In this document: positions 42,037-50,312 of the stretch, in pieces
Layout: every line of letters begins with the position of its first letter
How positions within the stretch are numbered: position 1 is the stretch's first letter
Assembly (NCBI GenBank): GCA_900544275.1
Contig: UQUU01000003.1
Location: 62,001 to 126,000 of the forward strand
Source: an uncultured Succiniclasticum sp.
Lineage (GTDB): Bacteria; Bacillota; Negativicutes; Acidaminococcales; Acidaminococcaceae
Direction of reading: 5' to 3'
DNA length: 64,000 nucleotides
Notes under the pieces: model-generated
Seen by the model: only the letters and a program-made list of their open reading frames with translations
The model's database searches: none
Told to the model about the DNA's origin: nothing
Translations under genes and position numbers: made by a program

Positions 42037-42861
42037 ATGCGAGCAGATTTACATATTCATACCACCGCCTCTGACGGCACATGGGGGCCGGCTGAACTTG
42101 TCAGCAAGGTTCAAACTGCCGGTATAGAGGTGTTTGCTGTTTCTGACCATGATCATACGGGTAATGTGGCTGAAACCGGACGTATCGCAAAAAATGCCGG
42201 GCTTGTTTTTTTGCCGGCCGTCGAATTAAACTCTACAAAAGACGGGCATAATTATCATATTTTGGGTTATGGGATTGATACAGCCAACGCAGTTTTACAG
42301 GAGCTGTGCTCGCACAATCGTGAGTTGCTGGAGCAAAAGGATAATGACAGCATTCACATGTTGGTAAAGCGGGGCTGGCCGGTTTCTATGGAAGAGTTCA
42401 AAGAGTACCGTTACGATCGTCGGCGAGGTGGTTGGAGAGCGTTGGCTTATTTGCAGGACAAAGGGCTTTGCGGTGATGTAGCAGATTTTTTTACGCGGAT
42501 TTTTACGGCAGAGAATAATTTAGGCTTTCCGGAATTCCCTTCTGTGGGAGAAGTTGTTCGGGTCGTTCATCAGGCCGGGGGACTTGCGCTTTGCGCTCAT
42601 ATTGCCAGTGACTTTCATGGTGCCGGCCTGCAGGAATGTTTGCCGCGCTTATTAGATGAGGAATTGGATGGTTTTGAGTGTTATCACTCTGGTCATAAAA
42701 CAAGCGACAGCTACTTGTTGGCGCATTACTGTCAGCGTCATGGTTTATGTATTTCCGGTGGCAGCGATTGTCATGGCTCTTTTGTTGCTGCACGTCATTT
42801 AGGCGAGCCACTGATTGATACTTCGATGCTGTCTCTTCCGGGATTACTATCTTGCCATTAA
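42037..42861 (+). CDS. PHP-domain metal-dependent phosphoesterase
   Basis: A 274-residue PHP protein. The first metal motif DLHIHTTASDG is at the N-terminus, then SDHDHTG, the glutamate in AVELNST, a His in LCAHIA and a terminal SGGSDCHG. The closest known group is the nucleotide 3',5'-bisphosphate phosphatase/RNase AM type (YciV). It starts 18 bp after znuB and may be co-transcribed. AAGGATGG is about 11 bases upstream of ATG. Confidence 0.9.
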   Translation: MRADLHIHTTASDGTWGPAELVSKVQTAGIEVFAVSDHDHTGNVAETGRIAKNAGLVFLPAVELNSTKDGHNYHILGYGIDTANAVLQELCSHNRELLEQKDNDSIHMLVKRGWPVSMEEFKEYRYDRRRGGWRALAYLQDKGLCGDVADFFTRIFTAENNLGFPEFPSVGEVVRVVHQAGGLALCAHIASDFHGAGLQECLPRLLDEELDGFECYHSGHKTSDSYLLAHYCQRHGLCISGGSDCHGSFVAARHLGEPLIDTSMLSLPGLLSCH

Positions 42862-42951
42862 ACCCCAGGCTTGTTGTAAATATGACCTAGAAAGAGGAGA
42901 AAAGGAGCTCTCAAGATAAGGCAAAGAGCTTTACAGAAGAGGTGTATTACT

Positions 42952-44075
42952 ATGCAAAAGGCCAAAGTGTACTTTACTGATTTCCACGTGCCGTATGGGG
43001 GAGATCCGCTTCCTGAAAAATTGGCGAAACTCATAAAAAAATCCGGCTTTGAAAAGTTAGATTTGAAGGATAAGTTTGTGGCGATAAAAATGCATTTTGG
43101 AGAGAAGGGGAATTTAGCGTTTTTACGCCCTAATTATGCCAAAGTAGTCGTTGATATGGTGAAAAATACAGGCGGAAAGTCTTTTTTAACTGATTGTAAT
43201 ACGTTATATGTAGGCACTAGAAAAAATGCTCTGGAACATTTGGATACTGCCTATGAGAATGGCTTTAATCCTTTTTGTACCGGTTGCCAGACGCTCATTG
43301 CAGATGGTCTGAGAGGTAATGACGAAGCGTTGCTGCCGATTCCCAATGGCGAGCTGGTGAAAGAAGCAAAAGTAGGTAAGGCACTGGCGGATGCGGATGT
43401 GATCATTTCCCTGACTCACTTTAAGGGCCATGAAATGGCAGGTTTTGGCGGTGCTATTAAAAATATGGGCATGGGTGGTGAAAGCCGTGCCGGTAAGATG
43501 GATCAACATAGTAATGGCAAAGTACAGGCCGATCAGGGAAAGTGCGTCGGTTGTGGACGCTGCGTTGCCATTTGTGCACAGGATGCACCCAGTATCACCA
43601 ATAAGAAAAGTCATATTGACCAAAGTAAATGCGTGGGTTGCGGTCGTTGTCTGGCGACTTGCCCTACAGATGCCATTGCGCCGGTAAGTTGGGATGCAGG
43701 TGCGGTATTTAATCGTAAAATGGCTGAATATGCGGCGGCAATTGTAGCAGGAAGCCACAGTTCCATGTCAGTCTGATTGTGGATGTATCGCCGAATTGTG
43801 ATTGCCATGCGGAAAATGATATCCCGATTGTACCGGATATCGGCATGCTGTGTTCAGAGGATATGGTAGCATTAGACCAGGCTTGTGCGGACTTAGTTAA
43901 TGCGGCGGAACCGGTCAAAGGATCGCAGTTGGATAAAAATCTTAAAAAAATTGCAAATAAGGTGGCAAAAAAAGACTATTTTACGATTACAACTCCCGAA
44001 TCCGACTGGGAGAATTGTTTGGCCCATGGGGAAAAAATCGGTTTAGGCACCCGGGAATATGAACTGATAAAATAA
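42952..44075 (+). pseudogene. DUF362/4Fe-4S ferredoxin-type protein, frameshifted
   Basis: The first frame (42952-43776) encodes a DUF362 domain, with two 4Fe-4S motifs CVGCGRCVAICAQ and CVGCGRCLATCPT, then runs into TGA. The +2 frame continues as KPQFHVSLIVDVSPNCDCHAEND and further for about 100 residues (43752-44075), which is the normal C-terminal part of the family; together they make about 374 residues. A one-base deletion around 43749-43752 (GCAGG, probably once GCAGGG) explains the break. Such proteins are putative iron-sulfur redox proteins of unknown role. It could be a true inactivation or a sequencing error. Confidence 0.85.
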
Positions 44076-44156
44076 GCGCTATCGCAGTAGACATAGTATT
44101 GTAATAGCGAAGCGCATGATTGAGACAGAATAAGGGCGTATGATAAATAACTATGG

Positions 44157-44193
44157 AAAGGGACTCCGTTTATCTATGAACGGAGTCCCTTTT
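44157..44193. terminator. Strong intrinsic terminator
   Basis: GGGACTCCGTT (44160-44170) and AACGGAGTCCC (44179-44189) form an 11-bp perfect stem followed by TTTT; a symmetric A-run on the other side suits the minus-strand gene at 44231 as well. Confidence 0.85.
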
Positions 44194-44230
44194 ATGACTA
44201 TTGCCGCAAAATATCTGTTCCGGCTGAAGC

Positions 44231-44551
44231 TTACTTGATTTTATTTAAATTACGCCATCCTTTAGAAAAAAAATACAATAAGACAACAAAGTAAATAAAC
44301 GTGCCGGATAATGTGCGGGTAGAAAACCAGAGCGGAAATAGAAAAAAGGTCAACAGCAAAATAAATAAGCGTAATAAAAACGGAACTGAAAGTAAAAAAT
44401 CCCACCCTGTTTTTCTGTAAGCGTTGAGAATATAAGACATGGCAAAAAGGCTCTGACGTGAAGCAAAGATGCCAAAGAAAAAGCCGCTTATGATAAACAG
44501 GACCAGATTTATGATTGCATTAAAGTCAGAAAAGTTGAAAACCGTATTCAC
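44231..44551 (-). CDS. Small integral membrane protein of unknown function
   Basis: A 106-residue protein with about four hydrophobic segments (AIINLVLFIISGFFFGI, FLLSVPFLLRLFIL, LLTFFLFPLWF, GTFIYFVVLLYFF) and a basic C-terminus WRNLNKIK. No family recognised. The start is GTG at 44551 with GGAGG 7 bases upstream. Single-gene unit. Confidence 0.65.
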   Translation of the reverse strand: MNTVFNFSDFNAIINLVLFIISGFFFGIFASRQSLFAMSYILNAYRKTGWDFLLSVPFLLRLFILLLTFFLFPLWFSTRTLSGTFIYFVVLLYFFSKGWRNLNKIK

Positions 44552-44787
44552 AGCAAAACCTCCGTAGTGGGACTAGTTACATTATAACGTGCAAGCAGTT
44601 GCAGAACAATATGCGGCAGAAAAACATGCAAGGAAAATAAAAAAGGGAAATAAAAGTAAAGGAAGAGACATAATTATGTCGCGAATTTATGCTAAAATAA
44701 TAACTATACAAAATTGTTTTTAGAGAATGAAAAATTACATTTTCCGCAGGTGTCCATCCCAACTGAGAAGATGGAAATATCGTTTAG

Positions 44788-44807
44788 CCGTTTTTGAAAT
44801 AAAACGG
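44788..44807 (+). promoter_or_regulatory. Hairpin upstream of the CoA-transferase gene
   Basis: CCGTTTT (44788-44794), 6-base loop, AAAACGG (44801-44807) lies 38 bases before the start codon. It might influence transcription or translation; no T-run follows. The remainder of 44552-44845 has no further gene I can support. Confidence 0.35.
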
Positions 44808-44845
44808 GAATGGAAAGTATTGCGTGCGTAAAAGAGGATGAAAAA

Positions 44846-46000
44846 ATGAAATTTGCACTGGAAGGAATAAAGGTAATTGATTTTTCAAAATGGCTGCCGG
44901 GTCAATATTGCGGTATGATGCTGGCTGATTACGGCGCCGACGTTATAAAAGTTGAGAATGTTCACGGGGATCCTAATCGTTTGTTCAGTCCCTGCCTGGC
45001 GCCCACCATGAGCAGTTGGAACCTGGCTTTAAATCGAAATAAGAAAGGGCTTTCTGTGAATTTAAAAACGCAGGAAGGAAAGGAAATTCTGCTTCGCCTT
45101 TTACGAAGATCGGATGTGTTTCTGGAAGGTTTTCGCCCCGGCTTTTTGGCGACGATGGGCTTGGATTATGAAAGCATAAAAAAGGAAAACCCCGGACTGA
45201 TTTATTGTTCTATCACAGGGTTTGGCCAAGTGGGCAATAATCGTTGGCGGCCGTCCCATGATTTGAATATAGTTGGTTTATCGGGGTTGGCCTGGGGACA
45301 GGGCGAGGCTCCGCCGGCAGTTACGGAAACCCAGGTATCCGCATTAGGAGGCAGTTTAAATGCGGCAATGGCCATAGCAATGGCCTTGTATTCCCGCGCC
45401 AAAACGGGGAAAGGGCAATATATTGATGTGAGTTTGTATAGTGCGGCGTTAAGTATGCAGACCGTGTCGATCGCGTCCGTTCTGGGCTGTCGTGTTACAC
45501 AGGAAAAACCTTTTGGCAGGTGTGCGCATTATTATAATATCTACCGTACCAAAGATCAGAAATATATTAGCGTAGGAACAATAGAACCAAAATTTTGGGC
45601 GCGCTTTTGTGACATGATCGGTAAACCGGAGTTTAAAGAGCGGCAGTATGATTTTGCAAATACAAAAGAAATTACAGAAGAAATACAAAAAGTAATTGCT
45701 GGCAAAACCCGGGCGGAGTGGGAAGATCTGTCTGCACAGGGGGAATTTTGTGTCACACCGGTTTTGAACGTAGAGGAGGCACTGGAAAGCGATATACTGA
45801 CCGCAAGTCATATGTTAGAGGATAGGCAAGAAGATCTTGGCAGAGTAAGCTATTTAAGACCGGCTGTACAAATGTCTGCAACACCCGGCAATATTCGTTC
45901 ACGCGCCCCTTATATAGGTGAGCATAATCTGGCGATTTTACAAGAATTGGGTTATAGCAGGGAAGAAGTATCTTCCTTCAAAAAGCAAGGCATTATTTAA
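44846..46000 (+). CDS. Class III CoA-transferase (CaiB/BaiF family)
   Basis: A 384-residue enzyme that moves CoA between carboxylic acids. The N-terminus GIKVIDFSKWLPGQYCGMMLADYGADVIKVE is family-typical (quoted in part), and the catalytic Asp is in RPSHDLNIVGLSG. The C-terminal half has the RTKDQKYISVGTIEPKFW segment. ATG 44846 is chosen for AGAGGA 7 bases upstream; a frame from 44810 is longer than usual. The acyl substrate is unknown. The stop is followed 15 bp later by the M48 peptidase start. Confidence 0.92.
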   Translation: MKFALEGIKVIDFSKWLPGQYCGMMLADYGADVIKVENVHGDPNRLFSPCLAPTMSSWNLALNRNKKGLSVNLKTQEGKEILLRLLRRSDVFLEGFRPGFLATMGLDYESIKKENPGLIYCSITGFGQVGNNRWRPSHDLNIVGLSGLAWGQGEAPPAVTETQVSALGGSLNAAMAIAMALYSRAKTGKGQYIDVSLYSAALSMQTVSIASVLGCRVTQEKPFGRCAHYYNIYRTKDQKYISVGTIEPKFWARFCDMIGKPEFKERQYDFANTKEITEEIQKVIAGKTRAEWEDLSAQGEFCVTPVLNVEEALESDILTASHMLEDRQEDLGRVSYLRPAVQMSATPGNIRSRAPYIGEHNLAILQELGYSREEVSSFKKQGII

Positions 46001-46007
46001 TCGAAGG

Positions 46008-46023
46008 AGTTTCACGTGAAACA
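46008..46023. promoter_or_regulatory. parS-like site 3
   Basis: AGTTTCACGTGAAACA differs from the consensus only at the first base. It contains the GTG start codon of the downstream peptidase gene and partly overlaps its ribosome binding site AAGGAG. Confidence 0.8.
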
Positions 46024-47095
46024 TTTTTTAAGAATCATATTTACGCTGATCTGTTTTATCATTTCCTGCCTTCCCGTATCAACTGCACAGGCCGGGCTTA
46101 TAGGGCAAAAACAGGAATCTGAGATGGGGAAGGCTGCAGCAGAGCAATTAGAGGCGCGCTACGGCTTATATCAGGATTCTGCGACCGAAGAACGAATCAA
46201 CCGTATCGGGCAAAGTCTGGCCGCTGTTTGCGGACGCAAGGATATAAACTATACCTTCAAAGTGCTGAATACGGAAGAAATCAATGCGCTTGCATGCCCG
46301 GGCGGTTATATATATGTTTTTAAGGGTCTGCTGGATTATATGCCCAGCGATGCGGAACTGGCTGGCGTGCTGGGGCACGAGATAGGGCACGTAGTCAAAC
46401 GTCATACAGTGAAACAGATAGAAAAAAATATGTGGACACAGCTTGCCGCTATTCTGGCCGGCATTGCCTCGGGAAATGGAGATGTGTTGGCGATGGGCAT
46501 GGTGGTAAGTGATGCATTGGCAGCAGGTTATAGCCGGGCCGATGAAACGCAGGCAGATCAGGAAGGATTTACGTATACTGTAAGAGCGGGGTATAGTCCC
46601 TATGCGATGCTGGTCACTCTGAATAAGCTGGAAGAATTAAGCCGTCAATACGGAAATCCCGGATGGGGGTTGTTTGATAGTCATCCGGAGCCGGAACAGC
46701 GGGTAAAAAAGATAAAAAAAATGCTGGAGTCCTTAAATATTTCACCGGAACCGGATATCAAGGCGGACGGGTCTGTCACCGTGAAGGAAACATTCTCCGG
46801 AACGGATTGGGAATTTAAGATCCTTGGCCCGGGTAGTGGGAACAAACCTGAATACCGAGCGGAATTATTAGCCGGAGCCCTGTATCAGGTAAAACAAAAA
46901 GGGAAGGTCATGCCGTCTCATTTTATTGTGTATGATGCAGGAGATAAAGCCACAATTTATTATGAGGATATGCAGATACTGACGGTGTATCAAGAGGAGA
47001 GCGCCGCTTTTAATGGAACGGGAGCCTATGCAAATTATTGTGCGGCATTGTTTCGCGACTGGGCTGAAAGGGTGAATAAAGCACATTCGTTTTAA
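46016..47095 (+). CDS. M48-family metallopeptidase 1, exported
   Basis: A 359-residue zinc protease. The signal peptide is at residues 1-26 (MKHFLRIIFTLICFIISCLP...AQA), so it acts in the periplasm or at the membrane. The zinc motif is HEIGH at 121-125 within GVLGHEIGHVVKRHTVK, and the third ligand Glu is in ADETQADQEG near 170. The pattern GYIYVFKGLL and the HPEPEQRVKK region resemble BepA/YfgC-type proteases involved in envelope quality control. The GTG start has AAGGAG 6 bases upstream and lies inside a parS-like sequence. Confidence 0.92.
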   Translation: MKHFLRIIFTLICFIISCLPVSTAQAGLIGQKQESEMGKAAAEQLEARYGLYQDSATEERINRIGQSLAAVCGRKDINYTFKVLNTEEINALACPGGYIYVFKGLLDYMPSDAELAGVLGHEIGHVVKRHTVKQIEKNMWTQLAAILAGIASGNGDVLAMGMVVSDALAAGYSRADETQADQEGFTYTVRAGYSPYAMLVTLNKLEELSRQYGNPGWGLFDSHPEPEQRVKKIKKMLESLNISPEPDIKADGSVTVKETFSGTDWEFKILGPGSGNKPEYRAELLAGALYQVKQKGKVMPSHFIVYDAGDKATIYYEDMQILTVYQEESAAFNGTGAYANYCAALFRDWAERVNKAHSF

Positions 47096-47156
47096 GAACG
47101 CAGCATGCGGTCATAAAACCGGAATTTATCTTTTTGACAGTGAATATTTTTGGAAT

Positions 47157-47185
47157 TTGATGTACAATAAATACACAAGTAGTAT
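47157..47185 (+). promoter_or_regulatory. Promoter candidate for the second M48 gene
   Basis: TTGATG (47157-47162), 17-base spacer, TAGTAT (47180-47185), about 40 bases before the start codon. Confidence 0.5.
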
Positions 47186-47224
47186 TGTATTGAGAAATAA
47201 GTCAGGTGGGAAAGAGGTGTAAAT

Positions 47225-48334
47225 ATGGGGAAAAATCGTTTTGGGAAAAAAGCGACAGCCTTAGTTCTGGCAGGAGTCTGCGGTATGACGATGGGACTGA
47301 CCGCCTTGCCGGTACCTTTTGCGGAAGCCGCCCTAGGTGGTGTTTTAGGGACGGTTGTACAAGATGCTTTGTCCTATAAAGAGGTCGAGGAAGCGATTCA
47401 CTACTATAACAATACGGAACCGGGACGGCAGGCATTGCTCCAATCTTTTAAAAAGAAACTCAAAGTTTCAGAAAATGGCTATTTACATAATCGTGTAGAT
47501 AATATCGTGTCACGTCTGAGTTCAAGTATTGCTTTATCGGACCCCTCAATTAATAAAAAACCCTATATCTATTTTGTGAATCAAGAAAAATCGTTTAACG
47601 CTTTTTGCAGCATGGGGCATGTAATGAGTGTGAATGAAGGGTTGTTCACCATGACGGACAATGAGGATGAGTTGGCTGCTGTTATTGCTCATGAAATGGG
47701 TCACGGACAAAAAGACCATGTGGCCAAATCCATCCGCAAAAAAATGGTTATTGAAATGGGAGCCGGAGTTTTGTCATCAGCCATGGGAGCAAGCACATTT
47801 TCTAATTTTGCTTTAGACTTAGCCATGAATCAAATCGACAATGTAGTGATTGGCAAAAAGGATGAATGGCAGGCAGATAATCTGGCTTTTGATTATTTGC
47901 TCGGTGCCGGCTATAATCCCGGGGCTACGGCAGCGTTATGGCAACGGGTGGAAGATAAGTATGGTGCCTCCAAGTCCAGCTTTGTCGGGGAAATTTTTTC
48001 TCCCAGCGACCATCCCACCCATAAACAACGCAAAGAAAACTATATGAAGCGTGTTTCAGCTTTAGGCAATAATCGTGTGACTGCCGCAGGCGGAACGGTT
48101 AAAGTGAATGGTAAATCGTTTGTTACTCCGGTTCGTGCTGGAGATATGAGCGGAGCTGAACGCTCTTACTTCGTTCAGGGAAACCTGGCAGCGGCTTATC
48201 ATAATGGGCACAGCGCACAAAGCGCCTATGTCTCAGGCAATACGGTTATGTTGGGGGCGCAGCCTATTATGACTTGCTATGCCGGTGATATTTCGGCTTA
48301 TGAATTGGCCGAAATATTAAATGCTATAAAATAA
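47225..48334 (+). CDS. M48-family metallopeptidase 2, exported
   Basis: A 369-residue zinc protease with signal peptide (residues 1-37, ending FAEAA). The zinc motif is HEMGH at residues 156-160 in VIAHEMGHGQKDHVAKS, with the third ligand near KKDEWQADNLAFDY. A Gly/Ser- and repeat-poor C-terminal domain of about 100 residues follows. It is a distant relative of the preceding M48 gene, not a close duplicate. GGAAAGAGG lies upstream of the ATG. Confidence 0.9.
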   Translation: MGKNRFGKKATALVLAGVCGMTMGLTALPVPFAEAALGGVLGTVVQDALSYKEVEEAIHYYNNTEPGRQALLQSFKKKLKVSENGYLHNRVDNIVSRLSSSIALSDPSINKKPYIYFVNQEKSFNAFCSMGHVMSVNEGLFTMTDNEDELAAVIAHEMGHGQKDHVAKSIRKKMVIEMGAGVLSSAMGASTFSNFALDLAMNQIDNVVIGKKDEWQADNLAFDYLLGAGYNPGATAALWQRVEDKYGASKSSFVGEIFSPSDHPTHKQRKENYMKRVSALGNNRVTAAGGTVKVNGKSFVTPVRAGDMSGAERSYFVQGNLAAAYHNGHSAQSAYVSGNTVMLGAQPIMTCYAGDISAYELAEILNAIK

Positions 48335-48373
48335 CCATATATAACGGGGCACACACAAAGGAGGCGAAATATT

Positions 48374-49141
48374 TTGGAAAATAAACTTTGGCGGATGCTT
48401 AAGGAGTTGAAATCAGAACAATTTGTTTGGGTGGAACTGTCCCATTCTCTGAATAACGAGAGCCCGGTCTGGAGCGGGATGCCTGAGGGGGTAGTCAAGT
48501 TAGGAGAAACAGTGTTTGATTGGGGGAATCCGATGTTGGAGTGCTTGATTCAAACCTTTAAGTTTCCCGGGCAGTTTGGAACCCACGTGGATTTTCCGGG
48601 ACATTTTGCTAAAGGCGCCAAACTTTCAGAAGCGTATGGCGCAAATGAACTCCTATTCCCTTTGGTAGTAATTGATATCACTGAAAAAGTTAAAGATAAT
48701 GTGGATTATGCAGTGACTGTGGGAGATATCAAGGAATATGAAGAACATTATGGCATTATTCCGGAAGGCGCTTTTGTAGCGTTGCGTACCGATTGGTATA
48801 AACGCTGGCCGGATATGGAAAAACTGGCTAATGCAGATGCCAACGGCAACGAGCACTGCCCCGGCTGGTCTAATGAAGCGCTTGCATACATTTATGAAAT
48901 ACGGAAAGCTGCAGCCAATGGGCATGAAACTTTGGATACCGATGCCAGCTGTCTGGCAACGGCGGCGGGAGATTTGGCCTGTGAACGCTACGTTTTAAAA
49001 AATGGACATCTTCAGGTCGAAGTGATGAAAAATCTGGATAAAGTGGCTCCGTCCGGCGCCATTTTACTATTGTCCTGGCCTCGTATTGAGGGGGCAACCG
49101 GTTTGCCGGCAAGGGTGTATGCCATTTCGCCAAAAGTTTGA
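48374..49141 (+). CDS. Cyclase-family (kynurenine-formamidase-like) hydrolase
   Basis: A 255-residue metal-dependent hydrolase. The diagnostic HxGTHxDxPxH motif appears as FGTHVDFPGHF with only the first His replaced by Phe, and a further His in DTDASCLATAAGD region. Members hydrolyse amides or cyclic compounds; the family includes kynurenine formamidase. The TTG start is chosen for AAAGGAGG 8 bases upstream. Substrate unknown. Confidence 0.75.
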   Translation: MENKLWRMLKELKSEQFVWVELSHSLNNESPVWSGMPEGVVKLGETVFDWGNPMLECLIQTFKFPGQFGTHVDFPGHFAKGAKLSEAYGANELLFPLVVIDITEKVKDNVDYAVTVGDIKEYEEHYGIIPEGAFVALRTDWYKRWPDMEKLANADANGNEHCPGWSNEALAYIYEIRKAAANGHETLDTDASCLATAAGDLACERYVLKNGHLQVEVMKNLDKVAPSGAILLLSWPRIEGATGLPARVYAISPKV

Positions 49142-49199
49142 TTTTTATGATTATACAGGGCCTGATATAAATAAAACATAAAGAAAAATTCTGTAATTG

Positions 49200-49244
49200 A
49201 TTTTTATTATTCTATTAAAATAAATTTAATAGAATAATAAAAAT
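49200..49244. repeat. AT-only 20-bp inverted repeat
   Basis: Both arms are 20 bases, made of A and T with a single G or C, and pair perfectly around a 5-base loop. No classical T-run terminator follows. A cruciform element or recombination-prone structure is possible. Confidence 0.8.
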
Positions 49245-49428
49245 TTTAGATAAAAACGGGAAAAATATGATAAAATAAAAAACAGATATAACAGATATAG
49301 ATATTGAACATGTGGGAAAAGTAGTTTTTTTTAAGAGCTTATGGGTATCTAAAAGTAATTTGCAACACCGTTTCTTCCAGCTTGGAAACCTTGTAAGGTA
49401 CATAATTAGGCGGAAAGGAGCTAAGGTA

Positions 49429-50292
49429 ATGAAGTGGAAAAAGAACCGAAGGCTGCACGTCCTCCTCTTTCTGTTAGTTATATTTTCCCTGACGGTTCTT
49501 TCGGTTGCCATGGCGTTTGCAGCGACTGGAGATAAGAAAGATGTGACCTGTGGTACGTTTTGGCCGCCGGAGGAAGGCTACTATGTACGTCGCAACTCCT
49601 CCGGTATTGTAAACGGTATGATGAATGTCATTGTACCGGGGAAATATCCACCTTTGATCGGGATACAGATTTTTAACGCTGAGGATAACAAAGATACCAA
49701 AACGGGCAAATTGATCCAGGCAGATTCGCTCCCTTATAATTACGGTGTCTGGTTTGGGGGGACGATTCAGCCTGCGCAGGCAATCTTCGCTACTCGTATG
49801 GTTCAGGGAGCCTATACAAAAACATTTTCCTTACATGGAGATGTAACCCAAACAATTCCGTTGGGAAATCTTCCCAACTATAAGGCGCAACTTTGTTACA
49901 ATCGTATTATATTGTCGTCTTTTCCCGGAGTATCTTTTGTTCCTGATGTTGCGGGCGAATATATACGGGAAGATGTGATGCATGCGGCCTCTCCGGATGT
50001 ATATATGGCAGTTGCCCTACTGGAAATGCTGCCGTTTTCTGACACGCAGTTGGAATTTTGGTCTGGCAACTATGAGATGCAACTTGCTGAGTTGGTTCAT
50101 AATAGTGGAATATTTGATGTGTATCCTCAGTTGGGGAATATCGGACCGGGATTTGAAATTAAAGTGTTACGCAAAGATACGGGAAAACTGCATTATAGTT
50201 TTGTTATAAAAGATAACTTGAAAGAGGTTTATCGGGTGGCGCCAGATGGAAGCGCTGTCCTCATTTATAATATAAATGGAGCAAAAGGCTAA
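49429..50292 (+). CDS. Exported protein of unknown function
   Basis: A 287-residue protein with a long signal peptide (basic start, VLLFLLVIFSLTVLSVAMAFAA). The mature part starts with DKKDVTCGTFWPPEEGYYVRR and has aromatic-rich segments, a possible antiparallel beta pattern and no recognisable catalytic motif. ATG 49429 is preferred for AAAGGAG 8 bases upstream; the frame continues from 49312. It is followed 20 bp later by a nucleotidase gene and could belong with it. Family not recognised. Confidence 0.7.
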   Translation: MKWKKNRRLHVLLFLLVIFSLTVLSVAMAFAATGDKKDVTCGTFWPPEEGYYVRRNSSGIVNGMMNVIVPGKYPPLIGIQIFNAEDNKDTKTGKLIQADSLPYNYGVWFGGTIQPAQAIFATRMVQGAYTKTFSLHGDVTQTIPLGNLPNYKAQLCYNRIILSSFPGVSFVPDVAGEYIREDVMHAASPDVYMAVALLEMLPFSDTQLEFWSGNYEMQLAELVHNSGIFDVYPQLGNIGPGFEIKVLRKDTGKLHYSFVIKDNLKEVYRVAPDGSAVLIYNINGAKG

Positions 50293-50312
50293 AGAAACGG
50301 AGGCGGTGTTCT

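Noticed and set aside
43740..43780. Programmed -1 frameshift in the DUF362 gene
   Set aside because: No slippery heptamer or stimulating hairpin was recognised at the junction; a simple one-base deletion is more plausible.
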